DNA of 35,115 bases from Verrucomicrobiota bacterium (GTDB lineage Bacteria > Verrucomicrobiota > Verrucomicrobiia > Limisphaerales > UBA8199): contig JARKQH010000288.1 of the NCBI GenBank assembly GCA_029974925.1, forward strand, positions 1 to 35,115, read 5' to 3'. Position numbers and translations under genes: made by a program. Under the pieces are notes generated by a model. The model saw nothing but the letters and a program-made list of their open reading frames with translations. It had not been told where the DNA came from and made no database searches. Position 1 is the first letter of the stretch; every line of letters begins with the position of its first letter. Below, in pieces: positions 9,322 to 18,487 of this stretch.

Positions 9322-10860
9322 TCAGCGTGTCAAGGGCTGACCCGGGCGGCGGCCGGTGCTGCGCCCGTCTGCAAACACGATTTCTCCATTGACCCACACC
9401 CGCACAATGCCCGTGGAAAGGCGGTGGGGTTCCTGGATCGTGGCCTGGTCCGCCACCGTGGCCGGATCGAACAAGACCAGATCGGCCGGCCAGCCCGCTT
9501 GCAATCGGCCGCGGTTGGTCAGACCCGCCTGTTGCGCCGCCAGCCAGGTCATCTTCCGCACCGCCTCCTCCAGCGACAGCACCGGGCGCTCCCGGACGTA
9601 ACGGCGCAAGACCCGCGGAAAGGCGCCCCGGTGCCGGGGATGCGCCATGACCAGCCCCCCGTCGGTGCAGACCGTCGCATGGGGCCAGACCAGGAGCGCT
9701 TCGACATCGGGCTCGCTCATACTGTGGCCAATGACGCATTCGCCGGCCTTGCCGGTGCGCTGCTGCCGGGCCAGGGATTCTTCGACCAACTCGATCAAGG
9801 TGGTGGCTTCATCCCGTTGCCGCTGGCGCGCGATCTCGGCGATGCTCATTCCAACCAGCCCGGGCTCGGCATCAAATTGTCCCAACACCAGTCCCGCCCC
9901 CGGCGCCACCTCCCGCAAGGCCAACTCGGCTGCCGCCCGGTTGGTGAAGTCCCGGTTCGGGAACAGAACCGTCATGGTGGACTGCCAGTAGGTGTAGGGA
10001 TAGACGTCCGCCGTGACGTTCACGCCCCCGGCGCGCGCCGCCTCCAGTTTCTTCAACAAGCGCGCACTCTGTCCCCACAACGAGCACATGCCCAGCTTGA
10101 GGTGGGAAATCTGCACGGGCACCTTGGCCTTGCGGCCAATTTCCAACGCTTCCTCCAACGCCTCCCAAAACCGCCGGTCCTCGCTGCGGATATGACTGAC
10201 ATAACGCCCCCCCGCGCGCGCCGCCACCCTGGCCAGTGCCACCAGTTCCGCCGTGTCCGAGTAAATGCCCGGGTTGTACTCCAAACCCGTGCTCAGCCCT
10301 AGCGCCCCCGCGCGCAGCTCCTGCTCCAAGAGAAGTGACATCGCGGCCAGCTCTGCCTCGCGGCATCGGCGTCCGATTTCCCGCCCCAGGACCCGGCGCC
10401 GCAGCGTGCCATGGCCGGCGAAGGCCGCCAGGTTGATGGCCGGCGGCTGGGTCCGCAAGCGCGCAAAAAAATCCGCCAGCGGGTACGGCGATTCGCCGTC
10501 CTGGCCCACAATGGCCGTCGTGATTCCCTGACTGACCGCCGCCAGCGCATCAGGTTGTTCGAGGATCAGCTCGTCCACATGGCTGTGCGCGTCAATGAAA
10601 CCGGGCGCGAGGACCAAGCCATGGCCGGAAACCACTTCCTCGCCCGGCTCCGGGCGCAGCTCCCCCATTTCAACAATGCGGCCAGCAGCGACGCGAACAC
10701 TCCCCTCCCGCCGCGGCGCGCCCGTGCCGTCCACCAGCGTGGCGTCGCGAATCAAGGTGGCCGCCACGACGGCCACCGGCCACAGCAAGGCCAGAGCCGC
10801 AGCCCGGGCGCGGCGCGGCGCGGAGACGGTTCCAGGGAAAAGAAGCTGTCCGGGTTTCAT
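9322..10860 (-). CDS. Exported N-acyl-D-amino-acid deacylase / D-aminoacylase family amidohydrolase (512 aa)
   Basis: Start at 10860 (MKPGQLLFPGTVSAPRRARAAALALLWPVAVVAA), giving an ATGA overlap with the upstream beta-lactamase stop. LVLAPGFIDAHSHVDE, YVSHIRSEDRRFWEALEEALEIGRKAKVPVQISHLK, GLTNRGRLQAGWPADLVLFDPATVAD. Confidence 0.88.
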   Translation of the reverse strand: MKPGQLLFPGTVSAPRRARAAALALLWPVAVVAATLIRDATLVDGTGAPRREGSVRVAAGRIVEMGELRPEPGEEVVSGHGLVLAPGFIDAHSHVDELILEQPDALAAVSQGITTAIVGQDGESPYPLADFFARLRTQPPAINLAAFAGHGTLRRRVLGREIGRRCREAELAAMSLLLEQELRAGALGLSTGLEYNPGIYSDTAELVALARVAARAGGRYVSHIRSEDRRFWEALEEALEIGRKAKVPVQISHLKLGMCSLWGQSARLLKKLEAARAGGVNVTADVYPYTYWQSTMTVLFPNRDFTNRAAAELALREVAPGAGLVLGQFDAEPGLVGMSIAEIARQRQRDEATTLIELVEESLARQQRTGKAGECVIGHSMSEPDVEALLVWPHATVCTDGGLVMAHPRHRGAFPRVLRRYVRERPVLSLEEAVRKMTWLAAQQAGLTNRGRLQAGWPADLVLFDPATVADQATIQEPHRLSTGIVRVWVNGEIVFADGRSTGRRPGQPLTR

Positions 10861-12305
10861 TCGGGTTCCATGCTCAGCGACCCCACCCGTCCTTCGGCAT
10901 CCGTGACCGCTTCCAGACGCAACACCCCGCGGCGCGCCGCCGTTCGATACAGGCGGCGCCGCACTCCGTCCCGCTGGGTGGTCTCGAGCAATTCCAAGCG
11001 TCCCAACGCGCCAAAATCCCGCAGGAGGGGCGGCAGTTTGCGCAACCATTTTGGGGGCGTGGAGTTTGGCCCGGCCACGGCGAACCCCTCCGGCAGGGGG
11101 TGGCCCGCCCGCACGTCTTCCAAGACGGACTTCAATCGCTGAGTGAATTCGGGATCGGGGTCGGGCCTGACCTGGCCGCGCAAGGCGGGCAGGACCCGCC
11201 GCGCCACACCGCGTGCCAGCGCCCCCGGATCGCCCTGTGCCAGATTGAACAGCACGATCACTGTGAGGCGGTCGTCGAGATAGCGGCTGATCTGGGCCTT
11301 GAACCCCTGCCAGGAACCGGAGTGGTAAACCACCCGATGGCCCAACTCCTGGTCCACAAACCACCCGCAGCCGTAACCGGCTCCTTCCAGGGCCAGGCAT
11401 GTGCTGGCGCCGTTCCCAAACCGAGCCGGGGTCCACATGGTCTCCCGCACCCAGCGGGACAGCGGCTGCTCCGCGTCCAGTGCCGCATCCCAGCGCAACA
11501 GGTCCCGGGCCGTGACATACAGGCAGCCGTCCCCCATGCGGTTGAGGCTGGGCGCAATCCAACCCTGGTTTTTCACCTGGTCTCCCACCAGGCGATACCC
11601 CGCTGCCCGTCCGGGAATCACGTCGCTTTCGCTGATCACCCGGGTCGCCTTCATGCCCAGCGGTGTGAGCAGGCGGTCACGTAAGAAATCGCCATGAAAC
11701 TGTCCCGTCACCCGCGTTACGAGGTGACCCAGGAGCATGTAACCGGTATTGCAGTAGGACCAACTGGTGCCCGGAGCGAACTTCAGCGGCCGGTCGGCCA
11801 GGAGTTGAATCAGTTCCTCCTCGGTGTAATCCCGGCGAAAGTCAATCACGTCGCTGCTGGTGTAGTCGGGCAAACCGGAGGTGTGTTGCAACAGGTGCCG
11901 CACGGTCACGGGCCGCCAGGCCGGCGGCACGCCGGGAATATGCTGGACGATTGAATCGTCCAGCCCCACGCGCCCTTCTTCCACCAGCAGGAGAACGCAC
12001 GCCGCCACAAATTGCTTTCCCATCGAACCGGCCTGGAAAACCGTGTCCGGTGTCACCGGCGCGCCGTGTTCCAGGTTGGCCAGTCCGTAACCCCTGGCTC
12101 GGCTCACCCGACCGTCTTTGACCACGGCCAGCGCCAGGCCGGGAATCTGCTGCCGCTTCATCTCGGCGCGGATGAACCGGTCCACGGCATCCCCCCGAGC
12201 TGACGCGGGCTGGACCAGGCCAAGTCCCAGGCCGGTGGCCAGGCCGGCCGCCACCAGTCGCGGCAACCGTTGGCTGGCCCACGCAACGCACCTGCGGCTT
12301 TTCAC
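10857..12305 (-). CDS. Exported serine hydrolase, class C beta-lactamase / D-aminopeptidase-like
   Basis: ORF 10857..12341; probable GTG start at 12305 (VKSRRCVAWASQRLPRLVAAGLATGLGLG signal peptide). SxxK in GSMGKQF, YxN in YCNTGY, HSG in VVYHSGSWQG. Confidence 0.85.
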   Translation of the reverse strand: MKSRRCVAWASQRLPRLVAAGLATGLGLGLVQPASARGDAVDRFIRAEMKRQQIPGLALAVVKDGRVSRARGYGLANLEHGAPVTPDTVFQAGSMGKQFVAACVLLLVEEGRVGLDDSIVQHIPGVPPAWRPVTVRHLLQHTSGLPDYTSSDVIDFRRDYTEEELIQLLADRPLKFAPGTSWSYCNTGYMLLGHLVTRVTGQFHGDFLRDRLLTPLGMKATRVISESDVIPGRAAGYRLVGDQVKNQGWIAPSLNRMGDGCLYVTARDLLRWDAALDAEQPLSRWVRETMWTPARFGNGASTCLALEGAGYGCGWFVDQELGHRVVYHSGSWQGFKAQISRYLDDRLTVIVLFNLAQGDPGALARGVARRVLPALRGQVRPDPDPEFTQRLKSVLEDVRAGHPLPEGFAVAGPNSTPPKWLRKLPPLLRDFGALGRLELLETTQRDGVRRRLYRTAARRGVLRLEAVTDAEGRVGSLSMEPE

Positions 12306-12339
12306 AACACGAAATGCTACCCCCCCGCGCGGCCCCGGC

Positions 12340-12359
12340 AACTCCCCAAATGAGGAGTT
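12340..12359. promoter_or_regulatory. Inverted repeat, candidate operator (site 2), immediately upstream of the beta-lactamase gene
   Basis: AACTCCCCAAATGAGGAGTT: arms AACTCC/GGAGTT; 16/20 identical to 9257-9276. Confidence 0.4.
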
Positions 12360-12386
12360 CTTGGATTCGTGCAGGCCGGCCGGGCC

Positions 12387-13019
12387 TCAGCCGCCCATGC
12401 CAGTCCGGTATTTGAGGAGGGCCTGGGCGCGCGAGTGCACGTGCAGCTTGGGATAGATGTGCCGCAAATGCCAGCGCACCGCCTCGACGCTGATTCCCAG
12501 CCGGTCTGCCACCTCCTTGTTGCTGAGCCCCTCGGCCACCAGGCGCAACACCTCCAGCTCCCGCGGTGACAATTCATCCATGGCCTCGGCCGCCGCCACC
12601 GGCTCGCGAAACTGGGCAATGACCTTGCGCGCGATTTCCCGCGTCATGGGCGCCCCGCCTGCATGGACCTCCCGGATCGCCGCCACGATTTGTTCCGGCG
12701 TGGATCGTTTCAACAGGTAGCCGCACGCGCCGGCCCGGAGGGCGCGAAAGATGCGGTCTGGATCCTCATACACCGTGAGCATGAGCACTTGGGTGTCGGG
12801 CAGAAGGTTTTTAAGTTGGGCGGTGCAGTCCACGCCCGAGAGGTTGGGCAACTGGATGTCCATCAAGACCACCTCCGGCGCACAGCGGGGCAGCAGGCGC
12901 AGGGCTTCCTCCGCCGTGGCCCACGCGCCCACGCACTGGCAGCCCGGCGCCAGATTCACAATGGTTTCAAGGCTTTCCCGAACCGTCCGATTGTCCTCAA
13001 CAATGGCTACCCGGATCAT
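12387..13019 (-). CDS. NarL/LuxR-family DNA-binding response regulator
   Basis: MIRVAIVEDNRTVRESLETIV, VLMDIQLPNLSGVDC receiver domain; LSPRELEVLRLVAEGLSNKEVADRLGISVEAVRWHLRHIYPKLHVHSRAQAL HTH. Confidence 0.95.
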   Translation of the reverse strand: MIRVAIVEDNRTVRESLETIVNLAPGCQCVGAWATAEEALRLLPRCAPEVVLMDIQLPNLSGVDCTAQLKNLLPDTQVLMLTVYEDPDRIFRALRAGACGYLLKRSTPEQIVAAIREVHAGGAPMTREIARKVIAQFREPVAAAEAMDELSPRELEVLRLVAEGLSNKEVADRLGISVEAVRWHLRHIYPKLHVHSRAQALLKYRTGMGG

Positions 13020-16000
13020 AAGGTTGCTGGGCCAGCGGTAATCGCATCTCGACCGTCGTGCCCTGGCCGGCGGCGCTCAGAATCCGGCACTGGCCGCCCA
13101 GATCGGCCAGCCGTGAGCGGAGATTGGCCAGGCCATTCCCCTTGGCCGGCGGGGCGGAGGGGTCGAATCCGCATCCGTTGTCCGCGACCGCCAGCACCAG
13201 TTCGTTGCCGCTGACCGCCATGCGGAGATGCACTTCGGTCGCCTGCGCGTGGCACACGACATTGTTCAGCGCCTCCTTGAACGCCAGCAGCAGTCCGTGC
13301 CGCGACGTGGAATCCAGGGCGCGATCCGGCAGGTCGTCCGGCACATCCAGGTTGCAGCGCAGGCCGGCCAGGCCGAGGAACCGCTGCGCGTAGAGCCCGC
13401 AATACCCCGCCAGGCTGGGCACCGAATCGTAGCGCGGATTGGCAGTCCACACAATTTCGTCCAGCGCGTCCACCAATTGCCGCGCCCGGTCCGTCAACTG
13501 GCGCAAACAATCGCTCTTCTTCTCGGGCGGCACGCTGCCGCCGGCCACCAGTTCGCCGAGCAGGCTGATCTCGGTCAATCCGCCGCCCAGGTCGTCGTGC
13601 AGATCGCGCGCCAGCCGGCTGCGTTCGCGCTCCAGCGCCTGCTGCTGCTGGATGCGCTGCCGGGTTTGAATTTCCCGTGCCAGTTGGCCTGTGCGCTGGC
13701 GCACCTCGTAGCGCAGGACATGAATCCAGAGGAGCGACGCGAGCAAGACCGCTCCCAGCACGCCCGCCAGTGCCAGGACCCGCCCCGGCGTCCACCAGGG
13801 CGGCCTCTTCAAAACCACGATGTCTCCCGCACCCCCCAATACCACCTCGAAGTCTTCCACTTCCCGCCCCGCCGCCCAATCGCCACCCCGGCCCACATAC
13901 ACCCCTGTCACCGCCACGCGGCTGCCGGGGGCCAGCGGCGGGAGCAGTCCCAATCCGGTGTACAGGCGCGCCGTATGCAGATGGTTCCCGGTCCGCAAGT
14001 CCATCACCTGATGGCCGGTCCGCTGGCCCACTTTCAGCAAATGCGACTCCACGCGCACGCGCGTGGCATCGTAACTGCCGCTGAACAGATTCGTCGTCTG
14101 CAACTGCCGGGGCTCCGGCAGCGGACACCGCCGCCCCGGCCGCACCACCGCCTGGCGGAGCACCGGGGCGAAGCCCCCGAGGTCGAGCACCCCCACGACC
14201 TCGACCATTGCCCCGGCGGGCGCTGGCACTGGCTCCCGCGGATAGAACCGCAGACCGTTGGTTCCCTCCAGAACACAATGCAAATCCGGCTGCGTGTGAA
14301 TCAACTGCCCCGCCACCCGGACGCGCTGCAGCGCACTGGCTTGGGGATCGAAGCCGCGCAGGGCCGCCACCGAACGCAACGGCAGGGCAAACGGATCCGC
14401 CGGCGCCGGCTCGTCCACCAGCACGGTTGGCTCGATGATACGCAGCGAGCCACTTTGCAGCAGCCCCGTGGCCCGGTCATACCCTGCGAACACGCAACCG
14501 CGCACGCGCACCAGGGCGTTCTCGTACTGCCGCCAATCCTTGCGACTCGTGCCCTCGGGATTGATCTCCAGCAGCTCGATTCCCCCCACCCGCGTCAGCA
14601 ACTCCACCCGCCCCTCACTCGCGCCTGTGACAATCCCCTGGATTTCCACGTACTGAGCGTCGAGACTCCCGTTCAAAACCTGGTCGCGGGTTGGCCAAAC
14701 GGGCTCCGGCAGGGCCGACAAGCCGAGTCGCCGCAACTCCCGTGCGTCAATAATCGGCGCAAAGTATCCCGGCAACGACACCCCCGTCACCTCGCAGTAG
14801 TCGCCGATTTCAAGCACCCCGCGGGTGCGCTGGTCCCGCACGCCGACGTAAATGCCCTGCTCGTGATCCTGGATCACCAGCCCCAGCGCGTCAATGAACT
14901 TGGCCGTGACAACTCCTCGCACCCGCACCGGGTAGTTGCGGGCGGCCTGCTCCGGACTGAGGCTGCGCACCTGCCGCACCCGGGTCAACAACGGGAGACC
15001 GTCCGGCTCCGGGCCTGCGGGTTGCTGCTGCACCACGGCATTCTCGAGCACCAGCCGGTCCTCGCAACTGGCCAGGCGCCCCACTGCTTCCACGGCATCG
15101 CCTGGCTGGATATTCAAGGGCTGGCCGCACCCGACATGCACTTCCCCCTCCCCGTCCTGCAACACCAGTACCCGGCCCGAGCCGAGACTCCCGACGTTCC
15201 CACGCACGCGAACCACGGCTGGCATTTCACCCGGGTGGTTCCTTTCCGCCAGCTCCCGCAACCTCACCAGCGGAAATTGCGCCCACCGCTCCGGTGACAC
15301 CCGCACCAGTTCGACTTTCTCCCACGCTGGACTCCACAACGCGCCGGCCACCCGGCGCCCCTCCAGCGTGTGCAGTCCGTGAACGATGCCGGTCGCCCGC
15401 AGCCACCCCCCCAAAAGCACTGCCGGACAGCATCCCCCTTTCCCGCCGACCTCCAGCCGCAGCCGCTCCCGGCCAGACTGCAGTTCCAGCCGCCAGCCCT
15501 GCTGGTGTTGCAGCACGGAAATGACTTCCCCCTCCGCCTCGTAAAGGCCGAACTCCTCTTCGTCGGCCAGCGCCGCACCGATGACCAGCCGGCGCGGAGC
15601 TGGCGGCCGCCCCTCTTGCAAAGCCGTGATTCGCACCTCCGGTTGGCCCACAAACAGCAGACTGCCGTCATCTGATTCCGTGTAAAAGTGATAGCGGCCT
15701 TCGCGCAGGATTTCCAAAAAACCGGTGAATTCCAGCCCCACGTTTTCCCGCCGGCTCCTCACCCCAAGGTCGAAATTGGCGCTTTGGCCGCGCGCGACAA
15801 CCGGCCACGGAGTGAAATCCGGCACCGCCCCCCACTCGCCTTCCCAGCACTGGTACTCGAGTCCAGGCACCCAGGCGGATGCCGGGGTGAACGCTCCCTT
15901 GTCCAACCGAAACAAAGCGCTGTCCGGAATGACCTGCCGCGGCAGGTCCGGCCCCTCGTAGGAGACTTTGAGCGCCGTCTGGCCGTGACGGTTGATCCAG

Positions 16001-16461
16001 GCCAGGCGGATCGGATGAAGCCCCGCGCGCAGAACGACCGAGCCGGAGGCTTCCCTCGCCAAATGCAGGCCGTCATTATTCACCACAAGGGCCGGCACCA
16101 GGATGAATCCCAGGCCGCTCCGCTGCGCCGAGCACTCTCCCTCCAACCGCAGCCCCTGGCCCGGCCGGGGAGCCTCCCCGGAGAATGTCAGCCGCACCGG
16201 CACCGCCCCGGAGCGGTCCACCAAAATCACCCGCCCCGCTTCCGGGTCCGCCCACCAAACCACCCCTTCCAGACACACCGGCCAGTTCTCATGTCTTCCG
16301 CCGCTGGCCAGACGGTAAAACCAGGCCGCATTGGTGACGATGGGCAGCGTCCGCTCGGGCTCGAATTCCGGCACCCCCGCGCTGCCACCCGAACTTGCGG
16401 CCGCCTTCACCCCGCAACTGGCCAAGCACAGCATCGTGGTGATGAACATCAGGGCGCGCAT
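12997..16461 (-). CDS. Sensor histidine kinase with very large exported ectodomain (PA14-like plus tandem OB-like repeats), one TM, HisKA_3/HATPase_c output
   Basis: N-terminal MRALMFITTMLCLASCG (signal/lipobox-like); GFLEILREGRYHFYTESDDGSLLFVG (PA14-like); repeated VRVRGxV...VLQD... modules; TM VLALAGVLGAVLLASLLWIHVL; RSRLARDLHDDLGGGLTEISLLGELV (HisKA_3); FKEALNNVVCHAQATEVHL...VADNGCGFDP (ATPase). Overlaps the RR gene by 23 bp. Confidence 0.9.
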   Translation of the reverse strand: MRALMFITTMLCLASCGVKAAASSGGSAGVPEFEPERTLPIVTNAAWFYRLASGGRHENWPVCLEGVVWWADPEAGRVILVDRSGAVPVRLTFSGEAPRPGQGLRLEGECSAQRSGLGFILVPALVVNNDGLHLAREASGSVVLRAGLHPIRLAWINRHGQTALKVSYEGPDLPRQVIPDSALFRLDKGAFTPASAWVPGLEYQCWEGEWGAVPDFTPWPVVARGQSANFDLGVRSRRENVGLEFTGFLEILREGRYHFYTESDDGSLLFVGQPEVRITALQEGRPPAPRRLVIGAALADEEEFGLYEAEGEVISVLQHQQGWRLELQSGRERLRLEVGGKGGCCPAVLLGGWLRATGIVHGLHTLEGRRVAGALWSPAWEKVELVRVSPERWAQFPLVRLRELAERNHPGEMPAVVRVRGNVGSLGSGRVLVLQDGEGEVHVGCGQPLNIQPGDAVEAVGRLASCEDRLVLENAVVQQQPAGPEPDGLPLLTRVRQVRSLSPEQAARNYPVRVRGVVTAKFIDALGLVIQDHEQGIYVGVRDQRTRGVLEIGDYCEVTGVSLPGYFAPIIDARELRRLGLSALPEPVWPTRDQVLNGSLDAQYVEIQGIVTGASEGRVELLTRVGGIELLEINPEGTSRKDWRQYENALVRVRGCVFAGYDRATGLLQSGSLRIIEPTVLVDEPAPADPFALPLRSVAALRGFDPQASALQRVRVAGQLIHTQPDLHCVLEGTNGLRFYPREPVPAPAGAMVEVVGVLDLGGFAPVLRQAVVRPGRRCPLPEPRQLQTTNLFSGSYDATRVRVESHLLKVGQRTGHQVMDLRTGNHLHTARLYTGLGLLPPLAPGSRVAVTGVYVGRGGDWAAGREVEDFEVVLGGAGDIVVLKRPPWWTPGRVLALAGVLGAVLLASLLWIHVLRYEVRQRTGQLAREIQTRQRIQQQQALERERSRLARDLHDDLGGGLTEISLLGELVAGGSVPPEKKSDCLRQLTDRARQLVDALDEIVWTANPRYDSVPSLAGYCGLYAQRFLGLAGLRCNLDVPDDLPDRALDSTSRHGLLLAFKEALNNVVCHAQATEVHLRMAVSGNELVLAVADNGCGFDPSAPPAKGNGLANLRSRLADLGGQCRILSAAGQGTTVEMRLPLAQQPYDPGSHC

Positions 16462-16606
16462 ACGGAATCCAATGAATCTTTACGCTGCCAGCCCGATCAG
16501 CGGCAAGTGGAAAGATGAGCCGAATGGCTTCCGCGGCCGGCCACCCACAAGTGCCCCGAAACCAGGAATTGTGGAATCAGCGCGGACCCGGATGGCCGCC
16601 GCCGAC

Positions 16607-18475
16607 TCAGCCCTGCAGGCGCGTTTCGCCGGAAAGGTCCACGCTGACCCCGTCGAACTCGAAGCCGTGCACCGTCCGGCGGGTGGTGGCCGCCGGGGAC
16701 CCGTTCACCGCGAGCGGCCGGGGCTCGGGCTCGAGTGCCAGCCGCAGCAGGCTGGCCTGCGGCAACGGTTGCGCCGCGCGCAACGTCACGGCTCCGCCCC
16801 CTTCAAACCGGGCCTGGACCTGCCGGCGCGCGGTTTCCCATGCCACAATCTGTTCGCTGGTCCACCACTCGAGTCCGCGCTCGCGCCCGCAGCTCACCAC
16901 CTCGTTCAAAGCGTCCGCCACGCCGGGCTTGAGGATATGGGCCGGATGAAACAGAAAATGCGCCACGCCGTGATGGCGAAGCGCGGCATCCAGCAGGGGC
17001 CGGCCACAAGCGGCCGGGCAGGTGATGACCAGGTCCTGCGTCAGCAGGTTCACCTCCAGGACCTTCAACCGCCGCGGCACGGCCGCTTCGTCGTCCAGCG
17101 GGAAGTAGGGTTGCGACCCGCCCAGCGGAAATCCGATGGTGCCTTTCTTGCTCGGCCCGCGCGTCTGGTCGGCGGCGATGCCGGCCTCCTCGCACCAGCG
17201 GAACAACTCCAGGCGCCCCTCCCAGCGGGTGTAGTGGTTCTTATTTGACGCAATCCGGCGCAGGCCCGCCGTCTGCATCAGCCAGCCCTGCTGGAACAGG
17301 AAGTTTGCCTTGGACCACGAGGTCCGCGCTCCGCCCGTGTGCGCATCATAGTGGAGGGCCACTTCGAAACCGTCGTCCAGCAGGGCGCGGTAGAACGCCG
17401 CCGGGTAGCCGCCCGGGTAAAGAATGCACCAGGTGGATTTCTGCCCGCAGCGGTTCATCACCTCCCGGAGAGCCTCGGCTTTTGCCGGTTCGTTGCCATC
17501 GGTGTCGTGGGAAAGGTGTCCCACCGCCGGCAGGCCGCGCGGCCAGTACCAGAGCAGGACCAGCGGCAGACGGGCCTGCCGGGCGGCGTGAAAAATCGCC
17601 CGGAGAATGAGCTCGCGCAGCTCGTCGCTGACCGGTTCGAGAAAGAACGGCGGATGCTCCGCCACCGGCGCCACCCGGTCCCGCCGCCAGTCCAGCACCA
17701 GGCCGTCTTCGGCCTTCAGCACCCCGTCATTCAGCGGCGCCGAGTCGTCCGGGGCGGGTTTGCCATCCTGGAGCACGCGGAGGCCTTGTTGCAAGTGCAC
17801 CACCGAAAAAATCAAGTCCGGCCCAAGCAAAATGGCCCGGCCGCGTCCGAATCGGTTCTCGAGAATGGCGCCGGACCGGACCGTGCCACTGGCCAGCTCG
17901 GCGTCCGCCAGCGCGGTGGCCGTGCTCTGTTTTGCCGTGCAGCCGCCAAAGACGTGCAGCGAACTGCGCAGCCCCGCCAGGAGGGGATGAGCCGCCGCCG
18001 CCGGCTTGAGCCAGCCTTCGGCCAGCGGGCTGCTTCCGCTCACGCCGAAGACTTCTTCCAGCCCCGAGGTGCCGCCGAGGCCGACCAGCGACCCGCCGTC
18101 TTTCACCCAGGCCGTCAATGCTTCGCGCTGAACCGAACTCAACGCCAGGTCGCCTGCCAGCACCACCACCGCCTCCGCCCCCTGCCCGGGCAGCCCCTCC
18201 AAATCCCGGGGCGACGCCGCTTCGAAGAACAATCCGGCGCGCTCGAGAATTTCGGCAATATACCCCCACGCCCGGGAACGCGGATTGACGTCGGTGGAGG
18301 GCGTTTGTGTGACGACGAGCAGCGGAGCCCTCGAGACGGGCGAAGGGGAAACGCGCGAACCGGCCTGAGCCGGTCGCGTCGGGGCGGCTTGCTCCGTTGC
18401 AGCAAGGGTCAGGCCCGGCAGCGCCATCAGGCTTCCCGCAGCGCCCGCATTTCGGAGAAAGTCGCGACGGGTCAC
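16607..18475 (-). CDS. Tat-exported protein with GATase-like N-terminal domain and polysaccharide-deacetylase-like C-terminal region
   Basis: MTRRDFLRNAGAAGSLMALPGLTLA Tat signal; VGHLSHDTDGNEPAKAEALREVMNRCGQKSTWCILYPGGYPAAFYRALLDDGFEVALHYDAHTGG (D-D...HxxxH pattern). Confidence 0.7.
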   Translation of the reverse strand: MTRRDFLRNAGAAGSLMALPGLTLAATEQAAPTRPAQAGSRVSPSPVSRAPLLVVTQTPSTDVNPRSRAWGYIAEILERAGLFFEAASPRDLEGLPGQGAEAVVVLAGDLALSSVQREALTAWVKDGGSLVGLGGTSGLEEVFGVSGSSPLAEGWLKPAAAAHPLLAGLRSSLHVFGGCTAKQSTATALADAELASGTVRSGAILENRFGRGRAILLGPDLIFSVVHLQQGLRVLQDGKPAPDDSAPLNDGVLKAEDGLVLDWRRDRVAPVAEHPPFFLEPVSDELRELILRAIFHAARQARLPLVLLWYWPRGLPAVGHLSHDTDGNEPAKAEALREVMNRCGQKSTWCILYPGGYPAAFYRALLDDGFEVALHYDAHTGGARTSWSKANFLFQQGWLMQTAGLRRIASNKNHYTRWEGRLELFRWCEEAGIAADQTRGPSKKGTIGFPLGGSQPYFPLDDEAAVPRRLKVLEVNLLTQDLVITCPAACGRPLLDAALRHHGVAHFLFHPAHILKPGVADALNEVVSCGRERGLEWWTSEQIVAWETARRQVQARFEGGGAVTLRAAQPLPQASLLRLALEPEPRPLAVNGSPAATTRRTVHGFEFDGVSVDLSGETRLQG

Positions 18476-18487
18476 AGGCTTAACCGC

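Noticed and set aside
10861-11562. N-terminal extension of the 746-aa deacylase ORF
   Set aside because: It overlaps the beta-lactamase coding frame and is unlike any protein; the internal Met at 10860 gives a signal peptide and a standard ATGA overlap.
16157-16180. GGGGAGCCTCCCC palindrome in the kinase gene
   Set aside because: Arm order is reversed relative to the candidate operator and it lies inside coding sequence; probably chance in GC-rich DNA.
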